Positions 48,501 to 61,119 of a stretch of 64,000 nt of DNA are shown here, piece by piece. How positions within the stretch are numbered: position 1 is the first letter of the stretch; each line of letters opens with the position of its first letter. Both the position numbers and the translations under genes were made by a program. Location of the stretch: positions 10,602,001-10,666,000 of the forward strand of contig NC_071328.1 in NCBI RefSeq assembly GCF_010183535.1. Reading direction: 5' to 3'. This DNA is from Caenorhabditis remanei. Taxonomy: Eukaryota; Nematoda; Chromadorea; Rhabditida; Rhabditidae. Under the pieces are notes generated by a model. The model made no database searches and had not been told where the DNA came from. It was given only the letters and a program-made list of their open reading frames with translations.

Positions 48501-51500
48501 CGCCTGGATGAAGCTCTCAAGCGACCATTGCTTTATTCATGCTGGTTGTCTCGAAACTACGTTCCAGTCACACGCGAAGAATTACAAGATTATGTGTCAG
48601 CCAGACTCAAAGGATTCTACGAGGAAGAACTCGATGTCAAGTTGGTTCTGTTCGATCAAATGTTGGATCACGTTCTTCGTATTGATCGAATTTATCGTCA
48701 ATCTCAAGGTCATTTACTTCTCATCGGAACGGCTGGAGCAGGAAAAACTACACTGTCAAGATTTGTTGCATGGCTGAATGGATTGAGCGTTTTCCAGTTG
48801 AAGGTCCACTCCAAGTACACTGCTGCAGATTTCGATGAAGACATGCGAACAGTATTACGTAGAGCTGGATGTCGAAATGAGAAGCTATGTTTCATTATGG
48901 ACGAATCGAACATGCTTGACACTGGATTCCTTGAAAGATTGAACACTCTTTTGGCTAATGGCGAAGTTCCTGGATTGTTCGAAGGAGATGAACACACTAC
49001 TCTTATGACTCAAATCAAGGAAGGCGCTCAACGACAAGGCTTGATTCTTGATAGTCACGATGAACTTTACAAATGGTTCACACAACAAGTTATGAGAAAT
49101 CTTCATGTTGTCTTCACCATGAATCCATCTGGGAGTGGTCTCCGTGAACGCGCTTCAACTTCTCCTGCGTTGTTCAACAGATGTGTACTCAATTGGTTTG
49201 GTGATTGGAGTGAGAATGCCCTTTACCAAGTTGGATCTGAGCTTACCAGAACAATGGATCTTGATAGAACTGACTACGAAGGATCTGTTCGATTGACACC
49301 ATCGTGTGAACTCGTTCCATCCGAACCAACCTACCGCGATGCTGTCGTTAATACTCTGTGTCTTGTCCACAAGACAGTCCAAAAGTTCAACGAGTTGGAA
49401 ACAAAGAAGGGACACCGTGTTATGGCTTGTACTCCAAGACATTTCCTTGATTTCATCAAGCAGTTCATGGCCGTATTCCACGAGAAGCGTTCTGATCTTG
49501 AAGAAGAAAAGATTCATTTGAACATTGGATTGAACAAGATCAGTGAGACTGAGGAGCAAGTTAAAGAACTCCAGAAGAGTCTTCATCTAAAGAGAAAGGA
49601 ATTGGAGGAGAAGAAGGAAGCTGCTAACTTGAAATTGAAAGAAATGCTGGGAGATCAACAGAAGGCAGAAGAAGAGAAAAAATTCTCTGAACAACTTCAA
49701 AAGGAACTTGCTGAGCAACTCAAGCAGATGGCTGAGAAGAAAACATTTGTGGAAAGTGATTTGGCTCAAGTTGAACCAGCCGTCGCTGAAGCTCAAACTG
49801 CTGTCCAAGGAATCAAGAAAAGTCAATTGGTTGAAGTCAAGTCAATGTCTAGTCCTCCCGTAACTGTTAAGCTCACATTGGAAGCCATTTGCATTCTTCT
49901 CGGAGAACAAGTTGGAACAGACTGGAAAGCAATTCGACAAGTCATGATGAAAGAAGATTTCATGACCAGAATTCTTCAGTTCGATACAGAATCCCTTACT
50001 CCTAAAATATTGAGTCAGATGGAAGTATACATTCAGAATCCAGATTGGGAGTTCGACAAAGTTAATCGTGCTTCAGTCGCTTGTGGTCCTATGGTTAAAT
50101 GGGCTCGAGCGCAGCTATTGTATTCGACTATGCTCCACAAGGTTGAACCACTGCGTAACGAACTCAAACGTCTGGAGAAAGAAGCTGCAAAGAAAACGGA
50201 TGAAGGAAAGGTCGTGGATGTGAGAATAACTGAGTTAGAGGAATCGATTGGAAAGTACAAGGAAGAATATGCTCAGCTTATTGGTCAAGCTGAAAACATC
50301 AAACAAGATTTGTCTTCAGTTCAAGAGAAAGTTAATCGTTCGACTCAACTCCTGTCATCTCTTCGATCGGAACGCGATCGCTGGTCAAGTGGAAGTGCTG
50401 GATTCTCTCAACAAATGGACTCACTTGTCGGAGATGCTCTCCTGTCATCTGCATTCCTTGCTTATGCTGGATACTACGATCAAATGCTTCGTGATGAAAT
50501 CTTCCACAAATGGTTCAATCACGTCGTCAACGCTGGACTTCACTTCCGTCACGATTTGGCTCGTATCGAATATCTTTCAACCGTGGACGATCGTTTGCAA
50601 TGGCAGCTCAATTCGCTTCCAGTTGATGATTTGTGCACTGAAAACGCCATCATGCTTCATCGTTTCAATCGTTATCCACTCATCATTGATCCATCAGGAC
50701 AAGCCGTTGAATACATCATGAAACAATTTGCCGGGAAGAACATCCAGAAGACATCCTTCCTTGACGAATCTTTCCGCAAGAACCTTGAATCTGCACTTCG
50801 TTTCGGAAATTCCCTTCTTGTTCAAGATGTTGAGGCGTATGATCCAATTCTCAATCCCGTGTTGAATCGCGAAGTCAAGAGAGCTGGTGGACGTGTACTG
50901 ATTACAATTGGAGATCAAGATATCGATCTTTCTCCAGCATTCCAAATCTTCATGATCACTCGTGATTCGACTGTTGAATTCTCACCGGATATCTGTTCAC
51001 GCGTCACTTTTGTCAACTTCACTGTCACATCTTCATCATTGGCCAGTCAATGTCTCAACCAAGTTCTCCGAAGTGAAAGACCAGACGTAGACAAAAAGAG
51101 AAATGATCTTCTGAAACTCCAAGGAGAGTTTGCAGTGCGCCTACGTCATCTCGAAAAAGCTCTATTGGCGGCGCTGAATGAGAGCAAAGGAAAGATTCTG
51201 GACGATAATTCGGTTATTGAAACTCTCGAAAAACTAAAGAATGAAGCAGCAGAAGTCGCTCAAAAATCAGCTGAAACCGACAAGGTCATGGCAGAAGTAG
51301 ATGCAGTATCAGCACAATATCAACGACTTGCCACTGCTTGTTCACACATCTATCACACTCTGCAGCAGCTCAATGAGATTCATTTCTTGTATCATTATTC
51401 ACTCGACTTCCTTGTGGAAATCTTCACCTATGTCCTGAAGACGCCTGAGCTCACTTCAACTACCGATTATGCTAAGAGATTGAGAATTATTACAACAAGC

Positions 51501-54169
51501 CTGTTCCAGGTATATTGGAATTTCTGAGTATCTAAAAAATGTTTAATCTTTCAGACTGTCTTCCGTCGCGTTTCTCGTGGAATGTTACACACTGACAAAG
51601 TTCTTCTGGCACTTCTTTTGATGAGAATTCATATCCGCTCGAACCCGGCTGCTGCTGCCTACGAAAAACACTTTGATCTCCTTCTCGGAAGATCAGATGT
51701 CGCGAAAACTGGTAGGTTTTTGAAGCTAGTTTATTTAACTTATTGATATTTTCAGATGATTCGGACAACTCAATTCCTCCTGGACTTGATTTCCTTACTA
51801 TGGAAAATAAGAAAGCTATTGCAAAAACACGCAAAGTTCAAGGATTTGAAAACGTATTTGCCAAATTGCAATCCAATTCAGCGGCTGTCACTGCGTGGTC
51901 CACTCATGATAACCCAGAGTCAAACGTTCCAGTGATCTGGGATGATGCTGATGGAAAGCTTACTCCATTGTGTATTGCAATGAATTCCCTGATTGTCGTT
52001 CATGCTCTCCGCCCAGACAGACTTATGGCTTCAGCGCATCGTGTAGTCTCTACCGCTTTCGATGATCATTTCATGCAGCAGGACAAGGTCGTTGACATAC
52101 TCTCAATCGTCGACAACGAAGTTGCTCCATCGGAGCCAGTGCTTTTATGCTCTGCTACCGGATACGATGCATCCGGGAAGATCGAGGATCTTGCAGTTGA
52201 AACAAGTCGTCAATTGACTTCGATCGCCATTGGTTCAGCTGAAGGATTCAACCAAGCTGATTCTGCACTTGGAGCTGCCACGAAGTCAGGACGCTGGGTC
52301 CTTTTAAAGAACGTTCACTTAGCTCCAAGCTGGTTGGCCCAGTTGGAGAAACGACTTCATTCCATGAAACCACACGCACAATTCCGTCTTTTCTTGACTG
52401 CCGAAATTCACCCCAAACTGCCATCTTCGATTCTACGAGCATCTCGAGTAGTAGTATTCGAACCAGCAACTGGTCTCAAGGCGAATCTCTTGCGCTCATT
52501 GTCTAGCATTCCACCTCAACGGCTCACAAAGGCACCGACTGAAAGAAGTAGATTGTACTTGCTCGTCTGCTGGCTTCACGCTCTCGTCCAAGAAAGACTC
52601 AGGTAAGAATATTTTTGTGTTTATAGTTGCGTACTAACTCGTTTTCCAGATACACTCCTCTCGGGTGGTCAACAGCCTACGAGTTCTCTGATGCTGATCT
52701 CCGCGTTGCCTGTGATACCCTCGATGCAGCTGTTGATGCTGTTGCACAAGGACGTCCAAATGTGGAACCGGAACGTCTTCCATGGACAACTCTCCGCACT
52801 CTTCTCAGTCAATGCATTTACGGAGGAAAGATAGACAATCAGTTCGATCAAGTTCTCCTTGATTGTGTACTCGAAAACTTGTTCACTGCCAAGAGTTTCG
52901 ACCAAGATCATGTTCTCATTCCAAAGTATGATGGAGATGAGTCTCTCTTCACTCCCAACATGTCCAAGAAAGATCAAATGATCGGTTGGGTAGAAGAATT
53001 AAAGAATGAGCAACTTCCAGCCTGGCTCGGTCTTCCTAACAACGCAGAGAAAGTTTTGTTGACGAAGAGAGGAGAATCTATGCTGCGAAATATGCTAAAG
53101 GTTACTGATGAAGAGTTAGCGTTCAGTGAAGACGGAAAAGAAGAAGTCAAACCACAGTGGATGGCTCAGTTAGGAGAACTCGCCAAGCAGTGGCTTTTGT
53201 TGTTGCCTAAGGAAATCGTCAGGATGCGTCGTACTGTCGAAAATATCAAGGATCCATTGTTCAGATTCTTTGAAAGAGAAGTCAATTTGGGATCGCAGTT
53301 GCTGAAGGATATTCGTCGAGACTTGAACGAAATCGCTGCTGTTTGTCGGGCTGAGAAGAAGCAGAATAATGAGACACGTGCTTTGGCTGCCAGCTTGCAA
53401 AAGGGAGAAGTTCCAAATGGATGGAAGCGTTACACAGTTCCAAAGGAGGTGACTGTGATGGACTGGATGACGGATCTGAACGAAAGACTTAAGCAACTGA
53501 TGCGTGTTGGAGGGTCTGATAATTTGAAGGTGCGTATTTTTATATTCTAAACTATTAGCTCAGCACAGCTCTTACAACTGCGCTCCACCGAAATCCTCTT
53601 GAAAAATGTCTCTTTTTCTCTGAGTCTCTCAATTTCGCACACTATTTTCTTCAAGATCGGTAGAGCGCGGTTGTGAGAAGCGTGTCGTGCTAATAATTGA
53701 ACATGATTTATTTCTTATTTCAGCGCGAAACGTTCTGGCTGGGTGGAACTTTCTCACCAGAAGCTTACATCACTGCCACTCGCCAGCAAGTTGCTCAGGC
53801 AAACACGTGGTCTCTCGAACAGCTCAGTTTGCACATTCATATTGGACGCACAGATAACACTGACGTCTTCCGAATTTCTGGAGTTGATATCCGTGGAGCC
53901 AAGTCTGTTGGTGGAAATAAGCTCGAGCTTTGCGAGCTTGTCAAGAGCGAGTGTGACGTTGTTGAGTTCAGCTGGAAGCAGGTAATATTTCTTGAAGACA
54001 AATCGTCACTTTATTGAAACATATTCAGGAAGCACCCGATGGAACCCGTCTTCCGCTGTACTTGTACGGAGATCGTCGTCAACTGATTTCCCCACTTTCA
54101 TTCCAACTTTCATCTGCCACCGTCTTCTATCAACGCGGAGTTGCTCTCGTTGCTAACTCGACTCTTTAA
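39533..54169 (+). CDS. dhc-1: Cytoplasmic dynein 1 heavy chain
   Basis: Sixteen exons encode about 4,570 residues: 39533-40204, 40260-40987, 41038-42032, 42082-42611, 42668-43946, 43995-44710, 44780-45172, 45231-46264, 46309-47386, 47430-47761, 47840-51509, 51555-51711, 51756-52602, 52650-53529, 53724-53981, 54029-54169. The N-terminal tail (dimerisation, intermediate-chain binding) and linker are followed by the AAA ring. Walker A sites: AAA1 [10 protein letters not shown] (about residue 1866) with [11 protein letters not shown]2 GSSGSGKT (about 2163); AAA3 GPPGSGKT (about 2538) with CDEINLP; AAA4 GTAGAGKT (about 2881) with MDESNMLD. The microtubule-binding stalk is the coiled coil at about 3140-3430, before AAA5, AAA6 and the C-terminal domain. 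It is the ATP-driven minus-end motor for spindle, nuclear and vesicle movement. AAA2 Walker B reads FDGDVD without the catalytic Glu, as is normal for this class. Intron 46265-46308 restores the frame between AAA1 and AAA2. Confidence 0.97.
53530..53723 (+). repeat. dhc-1 intron containing a foldback repeat
   Basis: Within this 194-bp intron the arm at 53562-53602 (AGCACAGCTCTTACAACTGC...) pairs imperfectly with 53650-53691 (...GGTTGTGAGAAGCGTGTCGT), around a loop of about 47 bases. Most other introns of the gene are 42-78 bp, so this one looks enlarged by a small palindromic insertion. Confidence 0.6.
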
Positions 54170-54359
54170 TTTCTCTATTGTATTCAAATTATTCCAGTAT
54201 CATTGTTTATAATTTTACCGCTCTCTAATTTTCCTCTATTATTTTATTTCATCCCCTTCACGATTACATAGCCGGCTTTTCTTAAAATAAATTAAGTCCA
54301 TGTAGCAAATGGTTGACTTCAGCGTGACAGAATCAAAAAGGGAATCATTTCTAGATTCT
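54170..54359 (+). promoter_or_regulatory. dhc-1 3' UTR and possible intercistronic region
   Basis: The dhc-1 polyadenylation signal AATAAA (54286-54291) is followed by TTGACTTCAG ending near 54321 and by GTGACAG near 54330. Either could be a trans-splice acceptor for the downstream protease-like gene, whose ATG lies only 190 bp after the dhc-1 stop. Confidence 0.5.
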
Positions 54360-55728
54360 ATGAGTTGCAACAACGTTTCAATTTTCATACTATTGGCTTT
54401 GATATATTTTCAACTACTCTCAACTCAGAAATTAACAGAAAATGAGAATAATTTAAGAAAAGAAACATGTGGCAAAGGACTAAACTGTGAGTTACAATGT
54501 GTCACACCCAACCTCATGATTTTATTAGTGAAAAATAGTTACGGGAGGAAAATACTGAACGGAATGCAAGCAAAAATAGGAGATGCTCCGTGGAATATTG
54601 CAATTGAAGTAATACATGAAGGCGGTGGATTATGTACAGGGACAATTGTATCATCTCGTCATGTACTGACCGCCCGTCATTGTTTTGCATTATTCACTGA
54701 AAATGGATATGTATGGACTTCTGGAAATGAAAAGATTGATGGATGTCAGAATGAGTGAGTGTATAATTAATAGAAACTGGGTGCTCAGTTGATTCTAGAA
54801 ATGAAAATGATCTCGTTCTGAATGGAAACTTCTCGAATATGTTCAAAGTATACGCTGGAACTGATTGTGGATTCAGAAGAAACTGTCCTGGATCGAAATA
54901 CACATCAATTGAAATATCCAAAGTACCATTTCTTGATTATTTCAGTTTTGACACTTCTTTCCAGATAATTCTTCCAAAAGTTTGCGACGACAAACAGTTA
55001 GAATTCGATGATTTTGCAATTCTGGAACTGTCTGAAAACTTGAATTTTTCGAAGAGAATTCAAGCGATTTGCGTGACTCACGACGACAAATACACTTTTG
55101 AAAATGATGTTCAAATGAAACTTTTTGGATACGGAGTAGATCGTAAGATAACTCATCTAATGGTCACTCAAGGGTTACATTTTCAGCTGCTTCTGGAGAA
55201 AATTCAGCAGGTCGATTGAGATCTGAAACTGTGAAAGCTGAAAAGTGTTTCAAAACTACTGAAAAATCATTTTGTACAAAATCATTGTCAAAAAACCAAT
55301 TAGCATGCATGGTCAGAAAATGAAATAATTCAGAAGGAAAGCACTTTTTATAGGGTGATAGTGGTGGCGGAGTGGTTAGAATGATTGACGATCGGGTTAC
55401 TGTAGTTGGAGTTATTTATCAAGGTTTTCAGAATTGAATTCAAAAACTGAGAAGATTATTGAATTTCCAGGTGTGACTTGTGAGATTGCAACAATAAATG
55501 AGAAGGATTATGTGTCAAGTGTAGCATTTTATTCGAATGATATCTGTAAATATACTGGAATTTGTTCGAAGTAAGATATACTGACCGAGTTTTGAAGTGA
55601 AAATTATATGTGTTTTCAGTGAAAAAGCATTGAAAGTTGACGGTGGATCTCATGATGTTCAGAACTCGGCAACTAGAATAATTTTTTCGTTTTTTATATT
55701 CTTTTTTATTCAAATGAATCTATTTTGA
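54360..55728 (+). CDS. Secreted trypsin-like (peptidase S1 / nematode DUF316-type) protein
   Basis: Seven exons (54360-54754, 54799-54922, 54965-55142, 55187-55311, 55354-55423, 55471-55570, 55620-55728) encode 366 residues. A signal peptide (MSCNNVSIFILLALIYFQLL) is followed by GRKILNGMQAKIGDAPWNIA, the usual entry to this fold. All three catalytic positions are present: His in LTARHCF, Asp in FDDFAILEL, Ser in GDSGGG. Many Cys residues fit an extracellular disulfide-rich protein. The C-terminus is strongly hydrophobic (IIFSFFIFFF), suggesting a membrane or GPI anchor. The ATG at 54309 would put about 17 polar residues before the signal peptide, so 54360 is preferred. Exon 1 may hide a small extra intron near 54488. 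Substrate unknown. Confidence 0.78.
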
Positions 55729-56100
55729 ATTGTTCTCGTAACACTGAAATCACAGTTTTTTTCCAATATTGGTGACCCGCGTTCCTAATAGTCGATTCCA
55801 TAAAAATAGTGGAAGTTTTTTAAACGTGAAAGAACTGAAATTCGGAAAATCTGTTGGTCACCCGGGCCAACAAATTAGTTTTCCGACCAAATATCACCAC
55901 ATAAATTTCAAATCAATGAACTATTTCGGCGTAACCTGTAACCATTTATTTCAAAAAGAAAAAGTCCGTTGAGACATAACGTGACCGCCCTCTGATCCAA
56001 TGTCCCAATTTTTATCTCGTATAATCTCGGAAAATCGGCAGTTTTCGTAAGCATTGCCATCAAAGAGAACCATCAAAACTCTCGTAATATCACTCTCAAG
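55729..56100 (+). other. Intergenic gap
   Basis: 372 bp between the protease-like gene and the lysine-rich protein gene. No gene, repeat or signal of note is seen apart from AT-rich sequence. Confidence 0.5.
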
Positions 56101-57038
56101 ATGGATATTGAGCTACTCCAATCGACATGTGGTTTGTCTTCTGAACTCTTATCGGACACCTAAGGTTCATTGAATTCTTTTCAGCGGTCACGTTGGCCGT
56201 CTGCTCAAGTGTCAGCTTAATGCTGATTGGATGCCATACTGCGGATCGTGCGAATGCTCGTCGTAAGACTGGAAACTCGTCGAGACGTGGAAAGAAAGGA
56301 AAGAAAGATAAGTCTCAAAGATCGAAGAGAGGAAAGAAGGACGGAAGTAAACGAGATAAGAAGAAACCACTCGGACAAGCGGCTTCTGCTCCACCTGGAG
56401 GGGCTGCTCCTTCGAAACCATTGGGATCCAAGGATCCAGCTGGAGGATCGCAACGCGATAAGAAGGCTTCCACTGAACAGTCTCAGAAGCCTTCCAAGTA
56501 AGTTTCAAATGAATTAGGAGGCTTATTAATTGACCCACGAAGGGAAAGTCACGTGTAAACTACTGTAATTTCAGTGAGAAAGACAAGAGTAGCCGTGGTG
56601 GCTCGAAACGTGACAAGAAAGAGAAGAAGGAGGGATCGAAGCGTGAGAAGAAGAAGGAGACCGAGAAGAAGTATTCAATTATCTTCCAGTTACAATCAAT
56701 CAATTTATATTTTCAGACCGGACGCTCCGAGTCCATCTCCATCTCCAGCAGCTAAAGAGGATGATGATATGCATACTGCAAGAGAACAACTCTCTCCAAA
56801 AACTGCTCCAGCGACTACTACTCCAACAACTCCAACTACTCCGGTTGAAACCCAGGCTGAGAAGGAGGCTATTATGAGTAAATATGTCAATGATGTTGAG
56901 GGAACTGCGTAAGTTTCACAATTAGATACTCTAGAAACTGAGTTCTGTTGTTTCAGTCCACAATCGTTGGGACCAAAGAAGAGTAACACAATGTTGGAGG
57001 GAGATGAGAAGAAGGCGGACTCATCTTTGTACAAGTAG
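56101..57038 (+). CDS. Lysine-rich low-complexity protein with N-terminal hydrophobic segment
   Basis: Five exons (56101-56131, 56185-56497, 56575-56670, 56717-56908, 56957-57038) encode 237 residues. After MDIELLQSTC comes a hydrophobic stretch, AVTLAVCSSVSLMLIGC (residues 11-27), then an extended Lys/Arg/Ser region with repeats of the type GSKRDKK, a Pro/Thr-rich part (PSPSPSPAA, TTTPTTPTTP) and a conserved-looking end, SLGPKKSN...DEKKADSSLYK. The hydrophobic segment may anchor it or act as a signal peptide. No enzymatic domain is visible and I do not recognise the family. Exon junctions all keep frame and have clean consensus sites, so the gene is credible although its function is unknown. 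Confidence 0.75.
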
Positions 57039-57082
57039 ATCACGGAACTGGGTATTCTTTGAGATCCTATCATTGAGAATGT

Positions 57083-57088
57083 AATAAA
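57083..57088 (+). terminator. Polyadenylation signal of the lysine-rich protein gene
   Basis: AATAAA, 45 bp after the stop codon. Confidence 0.7.
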
Positions 57089-60000
57089 TAAAAAAGTTTG
57101 GAGAGTGATTGAATGTGTTAATTTTAAATATATGAACACACTTCCATAGATCTTATGGTTGACATTGTGTGATTCTTGGAAGCTCACGGACTACTGTAAG
57201 CTGGCATTCGCTTCGAGAACACATGAGTATTATTTACATACGATAACGAAAGTTGCAGTTTTAGAACAGGTGGACTCAAGACTTTTTTAAAGCTTGCATT
57301 GCAAGTATGAGGGGTCTTCTCTATATCTCCGACAACTTGAGCCCTCTGCGGATCTGTCTACTCCTATTTTCTTGTTCAACTCTTTGTTCGAGTTTCATTT
57401 TTTGTTGATGAATATGAAAAGAAAGTTCTCTAAAAACAGACATTTGTGAATCCATTCGGAAACATTCGTTTTCTTCCATTTGACTTCACTTTATTATACA
57501 TGTACTCTCCAGTGATAAACAATTCACATCCAGTGACTTATTCATTACCCATTTCAATGGCCGCTGTTTTCGGGACATTCAGGTCCGTTTTAACATGATC
57601 TGCGTCTCTCGAATCTCAATTATATTCTGTCGATATGCGTGACCGGATTTGACAGAAGGAAAGAGCAGAAAAGAAGAAGCAGTTGAGTAGGAGTTGAGAC
57701 TTTTTGAGCTTTTTGAAACAAATGAGACATTTGTTGAGAGGTTTTTCAATTGCAAAATCTTCTCTGAAATCGCAACTATTTATTGTTTTTCATAGTCAAA
57801 AATTCCTTCCGATTCTGAGCCTCCATTCGGAATCTAGTCTCACTCAAAAAGAAATGAAGAGTTCTCAGTTGTCTGAAGAGGTCAAACAGGAAAAATAAGT
57901 TCACATCTTCTGGTGTTCTCTCTGCCTCTCGACGCACTTCATTAATCTGTATTCACCCAAATGGGATATATCCTCTGAACTCCCCTTCTTCACTTCTTCT
58001 TCTTCTTCTTTTTCCACGTTTTCTTCTTCTTTTTCCTTTTCCGAAATTCTCCTAATATCACACAAAATTCACAAGAAACTCTCTACTTTTCTCTTCCTTT
58101 TCCGTTGGCTTTCTTCCAAAAAAATTTATGCATATAACCTTTCTTTGCTCTTCTTTCCACCCGTTTCTTCTCTTTTTTCGTGTCTCTCATGAAATTAGGA
58201 AAGAATTCTGGGTGCGGCTGAATTCCTAAAACCAAATTTTACGTCGCTTTTCTGTGGGAGAGTGACTTAACACACAAAATAAGGTTCATGTCAAAATGAG
58301 CAATTTCTATGCATTTTTAATGAGCAAAGGTATCCAATTCGTGAGAGTGTAAAACCGGAAATCAGTTGGATTGGTGCCCACTTTTTATTAGCTCTTTATT
58401 AAATTGAACAATGAAATGCCAAGTAGCACTTGTTTGATTTTGATACATAGAAAAAGATTATATTGAGAAATAGCTGAAACCGACTGGGATCACCTAGCTC
58501 ATCGAATACAGTAGTTTCAAACTTTGTAGCTCGAAATCATATGTGATTCCTTGAAATAGTATTTTTTTTTTCGTATGTTTTTTTTTGTTTTACTCTAATG
58601 ATAATTCGATTTATTTACCTGCTTCTATAATACACCTGTCGGGTTTCGGAGATTTTACTGTTCGATTTTTAAGAAATTGTATCACTTCTTTTAATATACC
58701 TATTTTCTGTTCAATCTTAACCTCCTTCCGACACAATTCATCTCAAAAGCAACAGACTGTATTTTCCTTTTCTCCTATTCCCATTTTCAAAGTGGTCCCT
58801 ATTTCCGTTTTTCACACATTGTTTCCCACGCATATATTTCGGAAAAGAGAAAGAGCTCTTTCACTTTATAGCTTACTAGTTCCTACACTATATCCCTTCC
58901 AAAAACATATACGTTTTCTTCGTCTTCTTTTGCTCTCTTTTTCTAAGTGGACCTCCGTTTTTCTTCTTTCTTCTTCTCGACCTCCGTAGACACTAAATCA
59001 AAAATGCACCCTTCAATGGAGATGGTTTTACAAGAGAGAAAAGAAAAAGAGAAAGGGCATTTTATGGAGATAGAAGGGACCTCCTTCCGTTTTCGGTCAT
59101 CATTCAACACAACACAAGTACTTTTTCCTTTTTCTTGCAGTCGACAAAAACAAAAACAACAAAACAGAAAAGTCTGAAGGCGAAGAAGGAGAATATGAGA
59201 ACTAATAAGGATTTCGCTCTGTTTCTGTACGATTATAGCAAATCCTACAGTTTTCTGATTCTGCAATAGCTAGAGTTTCTGAATTTACAGTAACCTGTTG
59301 TACCTGCTTTTCCCAGAAAGGAATAGCTGGGAACGATTTGACACGTTAGATTGGAAATAGTGGGAATCGAGCTTCTTCACAACCACGTGCAACCTTCTTA
59401 TGGAGAATCTCTACAAAAAGACTCAAATTTGAAATATAAAACTTGACACTTGATTTATTTTGCTTTCTTCAAAAACTGGCAAAAAATTTTTAAAAAACCC
59501 CAGCTAGTATCATAATGGTAATCCTCCAACAAATCTGACAGCTAATTAGTCGTTTTCAGATTGAAAATCTGATTTATCTATGATACCACCGGAAATTGCC
59601 TCTCGTTCACAAAAAATTCAGAGCTAGATATATAAATCCTTCAAACAGATTCCAACATCTGCCGTTATATTCAACTCGCGTTCTTATCTAATAGAAGAAT
59701 ATACCTAGAGTCTCAGCTTTTCAAACCAATTTCTTCAAACTAAAAACAAAAACTGTATATACAGTCATAAAATTCTTCGTTTCTCTCCTCCATTTTCCAA
59801 CAAGTTTGTCATTGAATCCTCATTTCTCTATTCATATCTCCAATGAATCTCTTTCCTTCCCGAAAACTTTTTCTTTTTTTTCTTCGTTTTCCTTCTGCAT
59901 CACTGCTAATAATCTCCTTCAATTCATCTCTCTTGTCCCATTATCTTGTCAATTACACTACCGACAATTCAAATGCCATTTGACCGCCGCCAACGCTTCA

Positions 60001-61037
60001 AGGGTGGTCTAAAAAATGCACTTTGTGATTGATGAGTTGGCATTCTTCGCCTCGTTTTCTGAAAATGATGGAGATTCGAGGAAACATGGAACCGATTATG
60101 TGACCGATTCTTGTTGTAATAACTACGAAGTGGACCAATGTGAATCTTCCAGATATTTTAGTTAGAAATAATACATTTTTGAAATGTTATATTTTTCTTG
60201 ACACGAATACAATTCAGCTGAAGTGAATCACAAATCTGAAATTCGGTACCTTTACAACATGGTACCATGCTAATAGAAAAACAGTATGGTAACTCTGTCC
60301 GTTTTGGTAATATTAAAATTCGGAACTTATTCAGAATCTACTCGAAGTCAGCTTTCAAACTGTATATTTCTTCCGTCCGAAACCACTAATTTACGAGTTA
60401 TACCTATCTCCAGGTAGATATTTTTCTAATAGTATTATTAGTTTTCCCGTGCAACCAATATATTTTCAGAGCTCAACGATCTCCCATGTGTTCATTTGTT
60501 CCTCACTTTTCTCACCTTTATCCCCTTCCTCGTTTTTTCTTTTTCACTCTCTCTTTCGCTCACATAAAACTTCCAACTAAATTTCACCCCATTCCACACT
60601 CCCGATTCCTTCATTTTCCTCTTTGAATTTCTTCTCCGTGCAGTTCAGTTTTCATGAGCAATTCCCTTCGGGACAAATGTTATTTTTTCTGTTATTGCTG
60701 CTCCTCCTCCTTCTTTTTTCTAACTTCTCCACTACTTCACACCCTCATTCTCTTTTTCTTTTTCCTCTGTTTTTTTTCAGTCTAAATATATTTTTTCGGC
60801 TGATTCTGTTAATGAAAGCTGTCGAATGGGAAAACTAGAAAACAAGTGTCTCTGCCAAAATGAAATATATATTTCCGTAAAAATAATGAAAAAGAGATTC
60901 GAAGATACTTCCAATCTCTTCAAATACTTCTTTTTCTATTTCATTTATTTTCTTTTTTCCTACTTTTTGCTCATTTTCCGCATCATTGCTTCTCTACTTT
61001 TTATAGGAGAGAACAAATAAAAAGTTTCCTTTTTCAG

Positions 61038-61119
61038 AACATAAAAGGAAAACGACGACGTTGTATTCTGATGATTCAGTGTCAGCTTGTCGGGAAGCAA
61101 GAAGAAAAAGAAAACGACG
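61038..61119 (+). other. Exon-like segment
   Basis: 82 bp bounded by CTTTTTCAG and G|GTGAGG. One frame is open and reads HKRKTTTLYSDDSVSACREA followed by RRKRKRR, a basic, non-repetitive peptide. No adjoining exon could be linked, so it stays a candidate only. Confidence 0.25.
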
